DNA from: Mycobacterium saskatchewanense
GTDB lineage: Bacteria > Actinomycetota > Actinomycetes > Mycobacteriales > Mycobacteriaceae
Assembly (NCBI RefSeq): GCF_010729105.1
Contig: NZ_AP022573.1
Span: forward strand, 5,022,001 to 5,086,000
DNA length: 64,000 nt
Direction: 5' to 3'
Shown here: piece after piece, positions 17,632 through 26,470 of the stretch
Position numbering within the stretch: the first letter of the stretch is position 1
Layout: the number at the start of each line of letters is the position of its first letter
Notes under the pieces: model-generated
Told to the model about the DNA's origin: nothing
Database searches by the model: none
The model's input: the letters and a program-made list of their open reading frames with translations, nothing else
Translations under genes and position numbers: made by a program

Positions 17632-18834
17632 CTATGTTGCGACCCGCGGCTCGGCCAGGACCTCGTCGTTGTGCTGTCCCGGCGCGGGTGGCGGCTCGGT
17701 GGCGACGGCGTCGAAGCTGGAATACCGCGCCGGGGTGCGGATGACGGTGACCGCCTCGGTCTCCGGGTCGCCGCCCCCCACGCGCAGGGCGAGGTCGTTC
17801 TCGGCGAACAGCGGGGTGTCGACGACCTGCTTCCAGCTGTAGGCGAGGCAGGCCATCAGGCCGCCGTCCTGCAGCAGCTCGACCCATTCGGCGGCGGTCT
17901 TGGCGGCCAGCGCCGACTCGAGTTCCTCCGTCAGCTCGGGGTAGTTCAGCGCCCTGGAGCGCTGGTCGGCGAACCGCTCGTCGTCCAGCAGGTCCGGCCG
18001 GCCGATGATCTCGCACAACTTCGCCCAGTGCTTCGGCACGTACGCGCTGATCACCAGGTAGCCGTCGGCGGCCTTGAACGCGTCCGACGGCTGGGTGGCG
18101 AAGCCAACGCCCTTGCGCCGCTTCGGCTTCGGGCCGGCATCGGGCTTGGGGGCAGCGCTGGGCTTGTTCAGGTGGATGGTGAGCTGGTTGGCCTGCAACC
18201 CCACCGCCACGTCGTACATCGCGACCCGGACCACGTCGCCCGCCCCGTGGCGCTCGCGGTTGAGCAGGGCGGCCAGCACCGCCTGGGCCAGCACGTGGCC
18301 GCTGGCGTTGTCGACGAGCTGGAACGGGATGATTTGCGGCTTGCCGTCGGGGGTGGGCATCCCGGTGGTCATGCCCGCTTCGGCGGCGACCATCAGGTCG
18401 ACGCCCGGCCGGCTGCCGTGCGGGCCGTTGCCGCCGTAGGCCGACAGCCGCGCGTAGACGAGCCGCGGGTTGCGGGACCGCAGCTCGTCGGGGCCCAGGC
18501 CCATGCGTTCCATGACGCCCGGCCGGAACCCTTCCAGCACGACGTCGGCCGTGTCGGCCAGCCGCAGTACCCGCTGCCTGCCCTCGTCGGTGGTCAGGTC
18601 CACCGTCACGGACTTCTTGCCGCGGTTGTTGGGCAGGAAGTACGTCGCCAGCGGCGGGCGCCCGGGCAGGACCGCGGTGATATGCCGGGCGGCCTCGCCG
18701 CCGGGCGCCTCGATCTTGATCACCTCGGCGCCCAGGTCGGCCAGCACCTGTCCGGCCAGCGGCCCGGCGACGTTCTGGGTGAAGTCGAGGACCCGGAATC
18801 CGTCAAGCGGCCTGGGCGCCTTGTCGTCTGGCAT
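17632..18834 (-). CDS. CaiB/BaiF-family (class III) CoA-transferase
   Basis: Starting at the ATG at 18834 gives 400 residues; the frame upstream of it runs antisense-free into the methyltransferase gene but lacks family similarity. The family signature is plain: LDGFRVLDFTQNVAGPLAGQ, LADLGAEVIKIEAP, NNRGKKSVTVDL, and the RPGVDLMVAAEAGM stretch containing the aspartate that forms the acyl-enzyme in formyl-CoA transferase. It moves CoA between organic acids; the substrate is unknown. It is the position homologue of Rv3272. Confidence 0.85.
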   Translation of the reverse strand: MPDDKAPRPLDGFRVLDFTQNVAGPLAGQVLADLGAEVIKIEAPGGEAARHITAVLPGRPPLATYFLPNNRGKKSVTVDLTTDEGRQRVLRLADTADVVLEGFRPGVMERMGLGPDELRSRNPRLVYARLSAYGGNGPHGSRPGVDLMVAAEAGMTTGMPTPDGKPQIIPFQLVDNASGHVLAQAVLAALLNRERHGAGDVVRVAMYDVAVGLQANQLTIHLNKPSAAPKPDAGPKPKRRKGVGFATQPSDAFKAADGYLVISAYVPKHWAKLCEIIGRPDLLDDERFADQRSRALNYPELTEELESALAAKTAAEWVELLQDGGLMACLAYSWKQVVDTPLFAENDLALRVGGGDPETEAVTVIRTPARYSSFDAVATEPPPAPGQHNDEVLAEPRVAT

Positions 18835-18848
18835 GCGGGGCCTTCCCC

Positions 18849-19766
18849 CTAACCCGATTTGACCGCGATGCAGTAGTAATTCGTGGCGAATGGCGCGTCG
18901 GGGGCGTCGCTCTGCAACGGCAATCCGGCGTCGCCCAGCAGCTGGTTGAGCGGCGTGCGCACGGTCCGCCAGCCCCGTTCCTCCAGGAAGGTTGCGGCGT
19001 CGTTGCGTTCGCCGGGGAAGCCCAGGTCGCCGAGGGCGATGTCGAGGCCGTTTGCCCGCCACTTCTCGCTGGCGGCGTTCAACGCGTCCCCGTTCGTGCC
19101 CGAATTCTGGAACACCTCGGCCACCAGCCGGCTGCCGTCGGCGCTGAGCGCGCTGATCTGGTCCAGCAGCCGGTCCTGCGCCTCGGGCGGCAGAAACCCG
19201 AGCAGGCCCTCGGCGGCCCAGGCCGTGGGCCGCCCGGTGTCGAAGCCCGCGTCGGCCAGCGCCGCCGGCCAGTCGTTGCGCAGGTCGATCGGCACGAACC
19301 GGACTTCGGCGGTGGGCCGGGCGCCGAGCTCGGCGATGGTGGTCGTCTTGAACTCGATGACTTCGGGCTGGTCGATCTCGAACACGGTGGTGCCCGCCGG
19401 CCACGGCAACCGGTAGGCGCGCGCGTCCAGGCCCGAGGCGAGGATCACCACCTGGCGGATGGCGGGGTCTTCTTCGGCACCTGCCTCGGCGAAGAACGCG
19501 TCGATGTATCGGGTGCGGGCGGCCAACATGTCGGTCATGCGCTGCATGCCCCAGGGCGCGCCGGGGACGTCGACGTCGGCGGAGTCGAGTTCGCCGCGGG
19601 CCCAGCGGGTCATGAAGTCGACGCCGACGGCTGCCACCAGCGGCTCGGCGAACGGGTCGTCGATCAACGCGTCGCGGGTGGCGCGGGCCCGCCCGGCGGC
19701 CACCATGGTGGCGGTGGCTCCTACGCTCGTCGCGAGATCCCAGGTGTCATTTTCGGTGCGGCCCAT
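18849..19766 (-). CDS. SAM-dependent methyltransferase, mycobacterial LCM-like family
   Basis: The 305-residue protein belongs to the family with many copies in mycobacteria (Rv0146, Rv0726c type). It begins with [27 protein letters not shown] sequence, carries [17 protein letters not shown] as motif [14 protein letters not shown] as the motif that binds the SAM ribose, and [18 protein letters not shown]. The substrate is unknown. It ends 15 bp before the CoA-transferase start, so the two may form an operon. Confidence 0.85.
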   Translation of the reverse strand: MGRTENDTWDLATSVGATATMVAAGRARATRDALIDDPFAEPLVAAVGVDFMTRWARGELDSADVDVPGAPWGMQRMTDMLAARTRYIDAFFAEAGAEEDPAIRQVVILASGLDARAYRLPWPAGTTVFEIDQPEVIEFKTTTIAELGARPTAEVRFVPIDLRNDWPAALADAGFDTGRPTAWAAEGLLGFLPPEAQDRLLDQISALSADGSRLVAEVFQNSGTNGDALNAASEKWRANGLDIALGDLGFPGERNDAATFLEERGWRTVRTPLNQLLGDAGLPLQSDAPDAPFATNYYCIAVKSG

Positions 19767-19830
19767 TGCGGCAAGTCCCCTTCCGGTCTACTGATTAGCC
19801 AGAATAACGACACCGAGCGCGCGCACTCAC

Positions 19831-19846
19831 GGGGACCAAAGACCCG
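19831..19846. promoter_or_regulatory. DosR/DevR-box-like palindrome
   Basis: GGGGACCAAAGACCCG lies between the divergent methyltransferase and FadD genes, 57 bp before the FadD start. The published dormancy box is close to TTSGGGACTWWAGTCCCSAA; the core here agrees at GGGAC, the AAAG centre and CCC, with two core mismatches and poor flanks. If functional it would place one or both genes under hypoxia control. This is a motif reading only. Confidence 0.35.
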
Positions 19847-19902
19847 CCCGGTAGTGGCATTGCGCCCTTCACCGCGCGGGTTCTCGACGGCAGCATCGAC
19901 GT

Positions 19903-21612
19903 GTGACGACGACTTCGGGTTTGGTCAGGCGCGTGGCGCTGGAAGCGTATTCGCTACTGCTGTACGTGCGGTCCGGCGGCATGCGGCTGCTGCCGCCCGG
20001 TGAGGTGCTGCCCGTGCTGCGCGCGGTGGAACGCTACGGGCTGCTGGGGGCGGCGACGGCGATCACCGCCGGGCGGGATGCGAGGGGATTGGCGCTGATC
20101 GACGAGCGCGGGCCGCTGAGTTTCGCCGAGCTGGACGCGCGGACCAACGCGTTGGCCAACGAATGGCGCCGCCTGGGCCTTGGCCCCGGCGCCAGTGTCG
20201 CCATCCTGGTGGGCAATCACCGCGGCTTCCTGGAAGCCGTCTTCGCCGCCGGCAAGTGCGGTGCGGGCGTCCTACTGCTCAACACCGGCTTCGGCCACAC
20301 CCAGCTCGCCCAGATGGTCACCCGCGAAGGGGCGGATCTCCTCGTCTACGACGACGAGTACGGCGAGGTGGTTGCCGACGTCCACCCGCGGCTGGGCCGC
20401 ATCCGCGCCTGGAGCGACGTGCCCGCCCCTGACACCCTCGACGCGCTGATCGCGCGCGGCGATCGCACCCCGCCGCCGCGCTCCGGCGGCCGGCCCAAGA
20501 TCGTCATCTCGACCAGCGGCACGACCGGAGTCCCGAAGGGCGCCGCCCGCTCGGAGCCCTACTCGCTGATACCGGTCGGCGGCCTGCTCGGCAAGGTGCC
20601 GTTCCACGGCCGGGAAGTGACCGAATGCTGCGTGCCGCTCTTCCATTCGATGGGGTTCAGCCACGCGATGTACGCGATGGTGCTGGGTTCGACGCTGGTA
20701 TTGCGCCGCCACTTCGACCCCGAGCAGGCCTTGGCGAGCGTGGCCGAACACCGGGCCAGCGCCATGGTCGTCGTTCCGACCATGCTGCGACGCATCCTCG
20801 ATCTCGGCCCCGAAGCGTTTGCGGCGCAGGACCTTTCCGCATTGCGCATCGTATTCGTCGGTGGCTCCCAGCTGAGTGCCGCCCTGGCCACCCGCGCACT
20901 GGAGGCGCTCGGGCCCATCGTCTACAACATGTACGGCTCCACCGAGGTCGCCTACGCCACCATCGCCACGCCCGCCGACCTCGCCGTCGCGCCCGGGTCC
21001 GTCGGCGCGGTGGTGCCCGGATCGATCGTCAAGGTGTTCACCGAAGACCGGCGCGAAGCCCCCGCGGGCACGCCCGGCCGCATCTTCGTCGGCAACGTGC
21101 TCGCCTTCGAGGGCTACACCGGCGGCGGCACCAAGGAGTCGATCGGGGGCCTGATGTCCACCGGTGACGTCGGTCATTTCGACGGGGACGGCAGGCTCTT
21201 CATCGACGGCCGCGACGACGAGATGATCGTCTCCGGCGGGGAAAACGTCTACCCGGGCGAGGTCGAAGAGGCGCTGGCCCACCATCCGGGAGTGTTCGAT
21301 GTCGCGGTCATCGGCGTCGAAGACGAGGAATTCGGGCAGCGCCTGCGCGCCTACATCGTCCCGCGTCCCGGCGCGGCGCTGACCGAGCAGGATGTCAGGG
21401 ACTACGTGCGAAACCGGCTGGCTCGCTTCAAGGTTCCGCGCGATGTATTTTTCGTCGATGCGTTGCCGCGTAACGCGGGTGGCAAGGTGCTCAAGCGCCT
21501 GCTGAACGGGGGGGCGGTCACCGACCGGTCGGGGTCGCTGAGCGGTTGCACGAAAAAGCTTGAGGTGAGCAGATTCTCAAGCGATCGCCCACATAGCAAT
21601 GGAATTAACTGA
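19903..21612 (+). CDS. Fatty-acyl-CoA/AMP ligase, FadD family
   Basis: The GTG at 19903 gives 569 residues. Adenylate-forming motifs are in order: the P-loop ISTSGTTGVPKGAARS (about residue 202), YGSTEVAYAT, the STGDVGHFDGDGRLFIDGRDD hinge region and GGENVYPGEVEEAL, and the catalytic lysine of RNAGGKVLKR. It activates a carboxylic acid to acyl-AMP and then acyl-CoA; substrate unknown, and it resembles the FadD2/FadD12 class. About 30 residues after the lysine motif (from about 21520) do not resemble a FadD end and are serine- and lysine-rich, as if the original 3' end had been replaced. This is where the ESX island begins. Confidence 0.85.
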   Translation: MTTTSGLVRRVALEAYSLLLYVRSGGMRLLPPGEVLPVLRAVERYGLLGAATAITAGRDARGLALIDERGPLSFAELDARTNALANEWRRLGLGPGASVAILVGNHRGFLEAVFAAGKCGAGVLLLNTGFGHTQLAQMVTREGADLLVYDDEYGEVVADVHPRLGRIRAWSDVPAPDTLDALIARGDRTPPPRSGGRPKIVISTSGTTGVPKGAARSEPYSLIPVGGLLGKVPFHGREVTECCVPLFHSMGFSHAMYAMVLGSTLVLRRHFDPEQALASVAEHRASAMVVVPTMLRRILDLGPEAFAAQDLSALRIVFVGGSQLSAALATRALEALGPIVYNMYGSTEVAYATIATPADLAVAPGSVGAVVPGSIVKVFTEDRREAPAGTPGRIFVGNVLAFEGYTGGGTKESIGGLMSTGDVGHFDGDGRLFIDGRDDEMIVSGGENVYPGEVEEALAHHPGVFDVAVIGVEDEEFGQRLRAYIVPRPGAALTEQDVRDYVRNRLARFKVPRDVFFVDALPRNAGGKVLKRLLNGGAVTDRSGSLSGCTKKLEVSRFSSDRPHSNGIN

Positions 21613-21942
21613 CTTAACACCGCTAGCAATGGTGAGGGTGGGGCGGACCAGGTGGTTTCTTGCCATGGGGACGAGACGACCAGGTGCCTGTCGTTTACTG
21701 GCTCACGATGGGCGGCACAGCGCGAATATTCCTGTGCTACAAGGATGTTCCCCATCTCAGGTCATCCCGGGATAGCTGACTTAACGCGGCTAGCTTTGGC
21801 GAAGGGTGGTACGACCAGGGCTTCTGTCGTGGTTGGACGGGGCTGGGCGGTCTCCTCGTGTTAACCGGGCTTCCCGCACTATGACATGTGAATGAGATTG
21901 CACTACAAGGCTTCCGTAATTGCCACGCCCTCGTTTTCGATG
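21609..21942. repeat. Diverged ~167-bp tandem duplication upstream of the PE gene
   Basis: CTGACTTAACACCGCTAGC at 21609-21627 recurs as CTGACTTAACGCGGCTAGC at 21776-21794. The later landmark GTGCTACAAGG at 21734-21744 recurs as GCACTACAAGG at 21900-21910. Both pairs are about 167 bp apart, so two adjacent copies (about 21609-21775 and 21776-21942) are implied, with GACCAGG also shared in each. No transposase or coding frame is present. Confidence 0.6.
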
Positions 21943-22036
21943 CGTTGGGCGCGTAGAGTTCATCTCGGGGTAACCCGGCGCCGCTAATGTCGGTCGCACC
22001 AGGGATGCCGATAGCGGTTTAGGGAGGGGTCTCAAA
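21613..22036. other. Non-coding region between fadD and the ESX cluster
   Basis: This 424-bp region has visibly lower GC than its surroundings and no supported gene. It holds the tandem duplication described separately and must contain the promoter for the PE-led cluster; I could not fix a -10 or -35 with confidence. The last bases, AGGGAGGGG at 22021-22029, are the ribosome site of the PE gene. Confidence 0.6.
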
Positions 22037-22315
22037 GTGGTTCTGTCAGTTGTTCCCCCAGTTCTTGCGGCTTTCGCCGCGACGAACGCGGCTGCAGGAG
22101 AGTCAATCTCAGCCGCCGGATCGGCCGATTCGGCAGCCATGATGGCGGCCGCCGCTGCGGCCATCGGACCCATCGGTGCGAGTTACCTCGCGGCCTACGG
22201 GCCCGCGCAGGCTAACAACCTGGCGGCGACTCTGCTCGTGGGCGACGTGCACCAGGCGATTGGTGCCGCGACGGAGGCGGCGAATGCGTCATTCGCCGCC
22301 GCCGACGAGTTGTGA
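22037..22315 (+). CDS. PE-family protein, short (PE domain only)
   Basis: The 92-residue alanine-rich protein begins VLSVVPPVLAAFAATNAAA from a GTG with a strong GGGAGGGG site. It consists of two predicted helices with the serine/alanine pattern of a PE domain and the AYGPAQANNLAATLL segment near the C-terminus. PE proteins pair with PPE partners and are exported by ESX systems. No PGRS extension is present. It leads the cluster, with only 12 bp to the next gene. Likely partner: the PPE-like protein at 24203 or the EspA-like protein next to it. Confidence 0.7.
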   Translation: MVLSVVPPVLAAFAATNAAAGESISAAGSADSAAMMAAAAAAIGPIGASYLAAYGPAQANNLAATLLVGDVHQAIGAATEAANASFAAADEL

Positions 22316-22327
22316 CGTTGGCCGGCA

Positions 22328-23839
22328 ATGTCGTTGGCACCCCAAGCCGCGCTGGTTCCGCCACCGGCCCCGGCAACTTCGACAGCACCCGTCAACCCGA
22401 CGGGTCAACTGGCCCAGACACTGCCCGGATTCGACGCCGGGCCCACCATCGATGCGCATGAGTCAGGGCTCGCCGATTACCTGAATCAGCCGGTCCACAA
22501 CATCATCGCGCGTCTCGGGCTGCCGGGTGCGCCGCCGGCGCAAGCGGCGCCGCCGGCGGACCCGAACCCGGCTGATCCCAATGCCTCGCCCGCATCGGGG
22601 GCGGCCAGCCAAGTACCTGGCATGCTGGCCGGGCTGTTGACGGAAATGATTCAGCCGGTGACCGACGCGCTCGGGATGCTGGGGCCCGGAATGTTCGAAA
22701 ACCTGGATCCGACACAGATGTTCGGTGGGATTTCGCAAGCACTCGAGTCTGCCAGCCAGCCCGTGCAGCAAGCCCTGAGCGAAATCGACGGTGTGTGGCA
22801 AGGGGCGGCGGCCTCCGCCGCGAGCGCGCAGACCAACGCTGCCTTGTCGGACGGCACTCAGGTCGCCAATCAGGCGGCCGCGCTGGGTGCCAGCCTGTCC
22901 ACGGTAGCCGCGAACGTGCAGGAGGCCGGGGCTCAGCTGGTCGCCATCGCCAACGAATTCTTTGCGACGATAGCGGCGATAGGTCCCAACATCATCTTCC
23001 CGTGGGGCATCGCAGAGGCCATCGCGGCCGCCAACCACGCGGTCACGATGGCCACCGCGGTCATGACCGAGTTGCAGAGTTCGTTGGCCGCCGAGGCGGC
23101 CAACGTGACCGCGATCGGCGCGCCGGTCTCGGTGACCTCGGCGCAGTCAGGCGGCAACCTCGCCGCTTCCGGCGCGACGGCGACATCGGCGACTACGGCA
23201 TCGCAGTTCGGGGAGAATTTCGCGCTCGCACCGGCCGCGGCGGCGGCAGCCCCGGCCTCGGCGGTCGGAGCTCCGGCGGTTGGCGCCCCGGCCGCCGCGG
23301 CATCCCTTCCGTCGTCGTTCGCACCCACGATGCTGCAGGCCGTCGCCATGCCGGCGATGAGTGGGGTGAGCGCGGCAACCGGAGCCCTACAGGGCGGTGG
23401 GTCGCCCGCGTCGTCTCCGTCTGCCGCGCCCCCGGCAACGGACCACGGGGCGGGCGGGTCCCCCGGCGCGGGGGCCGGTGCGGGGAGACCGGGGTTCGGT
23501 GGCGGCGGGGGTGGCGGGGGTGGCGCGGCCGGCGGTGCCTTGCCCGAGACCATCGAGTCGCGGCTGGCCGAACCGCTGGTTCCCGGGACCGACCCGGCAC
23601 CGATTGCGTCAACCGCTGACGCCGCCACTTCCGGGGCCATGGGTGGAGCGCCGATGATGGGCGGCGCCCCGATGGGATTGGGCGCGCGGGCCGGTGCGGG
23701 GAAAAGCCACACTGCCGCGGCGTTCCTGCACACCTCGGACCAAGGCGATGAGATCGTCGGCGACCTCGGCAGCGTTGCCCCGTCGGTCATCGGGGACCTC
23801 GATAGCGGTGCCAGCCCGGATATTGAATTGAGAATCTAG
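22328..23839 (+). CDS. ESX-secreted EspA/EspE-like protein with WxG motif
   Basis: The 503-residue protein has a proline/alanine-rich N-terminus, a helical core (about residues 90-260) with the motif VWQGAAA and a following amphipathic helix (SLSTVAANVQEAGAQLVAI), then a long Ala/Gly/Ser/Pro-rich low-complexity tail with a GAPMMGGAPMG cluster and an acidic C-terminus (TSDQGDEIVGDLG). This is the layout of large ESX substrates such as EspA, EspE or EspB; it lacks the N-terminal PPE signature. The next gene encodes an EspC-family protein, as espA is followed by espC in M. tuberculosis, which supports the EspA comparison. There is no Sec signal peptide. Confidence 0.6.
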   Translation: MSLAPQAALVPPPAPATSTAPVNPTGQLAQTLPGFDAGPTIDAHESGLADYLNQPVHNIIARLGLPGAPPAQAAPPADPNPADPNASPASGAASQVPGMLAGLLTEMIQPVTDALGMLGPGMFENLDPTQMFGGISQALESASQPVQQALSEIDGVWQGAAASAASAQTNAALSDGTQVANQAAALGASLSTVAANVQEAGAQLVAIANEFFATIAAIGPNIIFPWGIAEAIAAANHAVTMATAVMTELQSSLAAEAANVTAIGAPVSVTSAQSGGNLAASGATATSATTASQFGENFALAPAAAAAAPASAVGAPAVGAPAAAASLPSSFAPTMLQAVAMPAMSGVSAATGALQGGGSPASSPSAAPPATDHGAGGSPGAGAGAGRPGFGGGGGGGGGAAGGALPETIESRLAEPLVPGTDPAPIASTADAATSGAMGGAPMMGGAPMGLGARAGAGKSHTAAAFLHTSDQGDEIVGDLGSVAPSVIGDLDSGASPDIELRI

Positions 23840-23853
23840 AAAGGGAGTTTCGC

Positions 23854-24150
23854 ATGACACGCTTCGATGGTTTCCGGATGGAGCCCGCGGAGGTGGCCGA
23901 TGCCACCAGGCAACTTGACGACTTGGCCACGCGGGCGGAAAAGCTGATGCAGGCCGAGGCGCCCAACCTCGCGGTCACTGCGGCGGGGCGCGACGAGGTG
24001 TCCGAACGGGTCGCCTCGACACTGAACGACGTCCACGCGGCCTTCGGGAAATCCACCGACCAGGCCACCAACCAAATGCGGCAAATCTCGGCGACTTTGC
24101 GCGCTCACACCGACAACGTCGTTGCGGCCGAGCAGGATTTCGCTGTCTGA
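23854..24150 (+). CDS. EspC-family ESX-associated protein
   Basis: The 98-residue, almost entirely helical protein matches the EspC/DUF2580 pattern in size and layout: MEPAEVADATRQLDDLATRA, a central loop, then VASTLNDVHAAFGKS and a final helix. In M. tuberculosis EspC is co-secreted with EspA and forms surface filaments. It starts 14 bp after the EspA-like gene, behind an AAAGGGAG ribosome site. Family assignment is by pattern; there is no WxG motif. Confidence 0.65.
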   Translation: MTRFDGFRMEPAEVADATRQLDDLATRAEKLMQAEAPNLAVTAAGRDEVSERVASTLNDVHAAFGKSTDQATNQMRQISATLRAHTDNVVAAEQDFAV

Positions 24151-24202
24151 CTAGCCGGCTCGGCTGCACCGTCAGCCCCTTCGTCGGAAAGGAGGTCAAG
24201 GC

Positions 24203-25294
24203 ATGGGGTTCACCAACGTGGCCTGGGAATCGCGAAGCGCGGAGCAGCTTGCCCGCGATCTCACCGACGGCCCCGGGCCCATGTCAGTCGGAGAGTCCGG
24301 CGCCGCCTGGGTGCGACTGGCCGACGAATGGGCCAGCATCTCTGAGGAATACGACAAGGTCGTCGAAAAGATCAAGGGTTCGTTCGCCAGCCAGGGCGCC
24401 GATCAGGCGGCGCGCAAGCTGGAGGAGTTCGGCAAGTGGCTGCAATCGGTCAGCCTGAGCGCGGCGGCCAATGGGGAACGGGCCGAGGAGGCGGCCGTTG
24501 CCTACAGCGTCGCCGTCCTTGCGATGCCCACTGTTTCGGAGGCCGTCGAGGCCCGGACCACTCACGACATCATGGCTTCCCTGGCCGCCTACAACGGGGC
24601 GATCCTCAACGGGCAATTCGCCGAGTTCGACCAGTCGGTGACGGCCCATCAAGCCACCGCGTCGGCGGCGATGTATCAGTACGAGCAGGCGTGTGCGGAG
24701 ATAGCCGCGCCATGGGAACAGCCAATCCCGCCCGAGGTTTGTAGCGGCGCTGCGCTCGAAGCCGAGCGCGACGCCAAAGGCGCCGGCGAAGCCAAGAGCG
24801 GTGGGGCCATGCCGAACGGGACTGGCGGTGCGGGGACGGCGGTTGCGCCGCCGCCGCTGGCGCCATTCCGTGCCGGACAGGTGAAGTCGACCGGCAACTC
24901 GAAGGCCTCGCGCCACGCTGAACTCACCTCCGGGACCTCCGGCGCGGCTCCCATGGGCGGCGGATACGGTCCCATGGCCGCGCTCGGGCGTGGCAACAGC
25001 GCTCGTGAGCACCAGCCCTCTTTGGCGGCTACTCTCGATGGCGGCGGAGAGCCGGGCGCGGGGCTGTCCTCCACGGACTCGTCCTGGTTACCCGCAACGC
25101 AACAAAGCGACGTGCCGTTCACCGTGTCTCATGTCAGCTGGGGCCCGAGCACTTCGGTCTTCGACCAGCTCCCAGAACCTGTCGAGCCGGAGCCGCCGCA
25201 GTTCGCCGACGCGCCGCAACCGACTCTCGAGCAGGTGTCCGATCGTTGGGTGTCGCCGCCGGTGATCGGGGTGGACAAGAGGTTGACGCTGTGA
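24203..25294 (+). CDS. PPE-like ESX-secreted protein
   Basis: The 363-residue protein starts after an ideal AAGGAGG site. Its first ~190 residues are helical in a PPE-like layout (WVRLADEWASISEEYDKVVE, then QYEQACAEIAAPWEQPIPP), without the exact Pro-Pro-Glu start. The rest is Gly/Pro/Ser-rich with a MGGGYGPM patch and a conserved-looking end with VSDRWVSPPVIG. It could pair with the PE protein two genes upstream. Its stop overlaps the following EspG gene by 4 bp; EspG chaperones bind PE-PPE pairs, so the order is functionally sensible. Confidence 0.6.
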   Translation: MGFTNVAWESRSAEQLARDLTDGPGPMSVGESGAAWVRLADEWASISEEYDKVVEKIKGSFASQGADQAARKLEEFGKWLQSVSLSAAANGERAEEAAVAYSVAVLAMPTVSEAVEARTTHDIMASLAAYNGAILNGQFAEFDQSVTAHQATASAAMYQYEQACAEIAAPWEQPIPPEVCSGAALEAERDAKGAGEAKSGGAMPNGTGGAGTAVAPPPLAPFRAGQVKSTGNSKASRHAELTSGTSGAAPMGGGYGPMAALGRGNSAREHQPSLAATLDGGGEPGAGLSSTDSSWLPATQQSDVPFTVSHVSWGPSTSVFDQLPEPVEPEPPQFADAPQPTLEQVSDRWVSPPVIGVDKRLTL

Positions 25295-26118
25295 GCACGG
25301 CGCTGTCACACCAAGTGACCCTCACCGACGATCAACTACGGGTGGTGGCGACCCGCATTGGCATGCACGACCTTCCGGCGGTCCTGGCGTCGCGGCCTCG
25401 TCACGCGACAGTCGCCGTTCGGGAGGCGGCGTATGAGCGGGCCGCTCGGCAACTATTCGCGCACAACCTGATCGTCGGCGGCGCCGTGCATCCAGAACTG
25501 GTGCCGGTATTGCAGGCACTGCACCGGCCGGAGCGCGAACTCGCCATGCGGGTGGTGACTCCCGACGGCACGGCGCGTATCAGTGTCGTACGGCGAGGCG
25601 CCCTGTGCGTGCTCGCGCGCCGGATCGCCGATGAGATCTTATTGCGAACCGTCGGACACGGGATCGAATGGCACGACGTGGCTTCGGCATTACTTGCCGA
25701 GCTGCCCCAGGCCGGGCCGGCCGATGTCCATCCGGTGGCGGCACCATTGCAGGAGATGGCGGAAAGCCTCTCCGGCACACATGATTGCGTGGAGCTCGCG
25801 GACCGAATCCGGGCCTTGGGCGCCGAACCGCATGTCGCGATGCTGCTCGGTGCGGCGTTGTCGTCGCGGCAGGCATTTGGCGAAATCGTCTACTACGCGC
25901 TCGCCGGGGCCGAGGATCGGATTTCCCGCGGGCCCGCGGCGGTCGCGGTGTTCTACACCAAACGTGGACGCGTCATCGGGGTGCCGAGTGTCTCCCCTAC
26001 AGGTCAACTGTGGAGCACGCTGAAGGGCGGCTCCGACCATGCACTGGCGCAGGCGCTCGGTCAACTGGTCGAGCTTGCCGATGAGGGCTGGTCGACTCTC
26101 GGCGGGAATGAATTTTGA
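25291..26118 (+). CDS. EspG-family ESX chaperone (first copy)
   Basis: The GTG at 25291 overlaps the previous stop (GTGA) and gives 275 residues. The pattern is that of the EspG family (PF14011): an N-terminal TLTDDQLRVVATRIGMHDLP segment, a central beta sheet with RISVVRRGALCVLARRIADE, and the C-terminal AVAVFYTKRGRVIGVPS strand pair and final helix. EspG proteins hold PE-PPE dimers soluble in the cytoplasm until export by the matching ESX system. Sequence alone does not say which ESX system it serves; the divergence from EspG1/3/5 is large. Confidence 0.7.
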   Translation: MSTALSHQVTLTDDQLRVVATRIGMHDLPAVLASRPRHATVAVREAAYERAARQLFAHNLIVGGAVHPELVPVLQALHRPERELAMRVVTPDGTARISVVRRGALCVLARRIADEILLRTVGHGIEWHDVASALLAELPQAGPADVHPVAAPLQEMAESLSGTHDCVELADRIRALGAEPHVAMLLGAALSSRQAFGEIVYYALAGAEDRISRGPAAVAVFYTKRGRVIGVPSVSPTGQLWSTLKGGSDHALAQALGQLVELADEGWSTLGGNEF

Positions 26119-26184
26119 CACAACGCTATTCGCATTCCCGCGGGTGTAGCAAACAGGTAAATGAGAAAGGAACAAGAAAACAAA

Positions 26185-26454
26185 ATGACACTGTCCCTTA
26201 CGCAGGCGGAAGCGCAGTCGAAGCTTTCCCAGATCCAGGACGCCCGCAATCAGGCGGTGGCGATACTGGGGAAGATCGCCGACACGCAGCAGTCCATGCT
26301 CGGTGCGAGCTGGAAGGGCGGCAGCGCAACCACTTACGGCAACACGTCCTCGCAACAGCAGGAAGACGCCCAGCAGATCATCAACTACCTCAACCAGATC
26401 GTCGACACGGGATCAGCGCAGATCCGCAGCGTCGCCAACATGGACAACAGTTAA
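26185..26454 (+). CDS. WXG100-family protein, EsxB-like position
   Basis: The 89-residue protein has two helices separated by the turn ASWKGGSA, a good WxG motif near residue 46. I prefer the ATG at 26185 (MTLSLTQAEAQ); an ATG at 26161 adds a basic segment and lacks its own ribosome site. WXG100 proteins form helical-hairpin dimers and are exported by ESX systems. The second member of the pair follows after 16 bp. I do not see the YxxxD/E secretion signal in the last helix, which may mean the signal lies on a partner. Confidence 0.85.
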   Translation: MTLSLTQAEAQSKLSQIQDARNQAVAILGKIADTQQSMLGASWKGGSATTYGNTSSQQQEDAQQIINYLNQIVDTGSAQIRSVANMDNS

Positions 26455-26470
26455 GAGGAGCAGCGACACC

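Noticed and set aside
21613..22036. Insertion sequence or transposon remnant
   Set aside because: No transposase fragment or terminal inverted repeat was seen; only a tandem duplication is supported.
22328..23839. Classical PPE protein
   Set aside because: There is no N-terminal PPE signature; the WxG motif is internal and the EspC-family gene follows, which fits EspA/EspE better.
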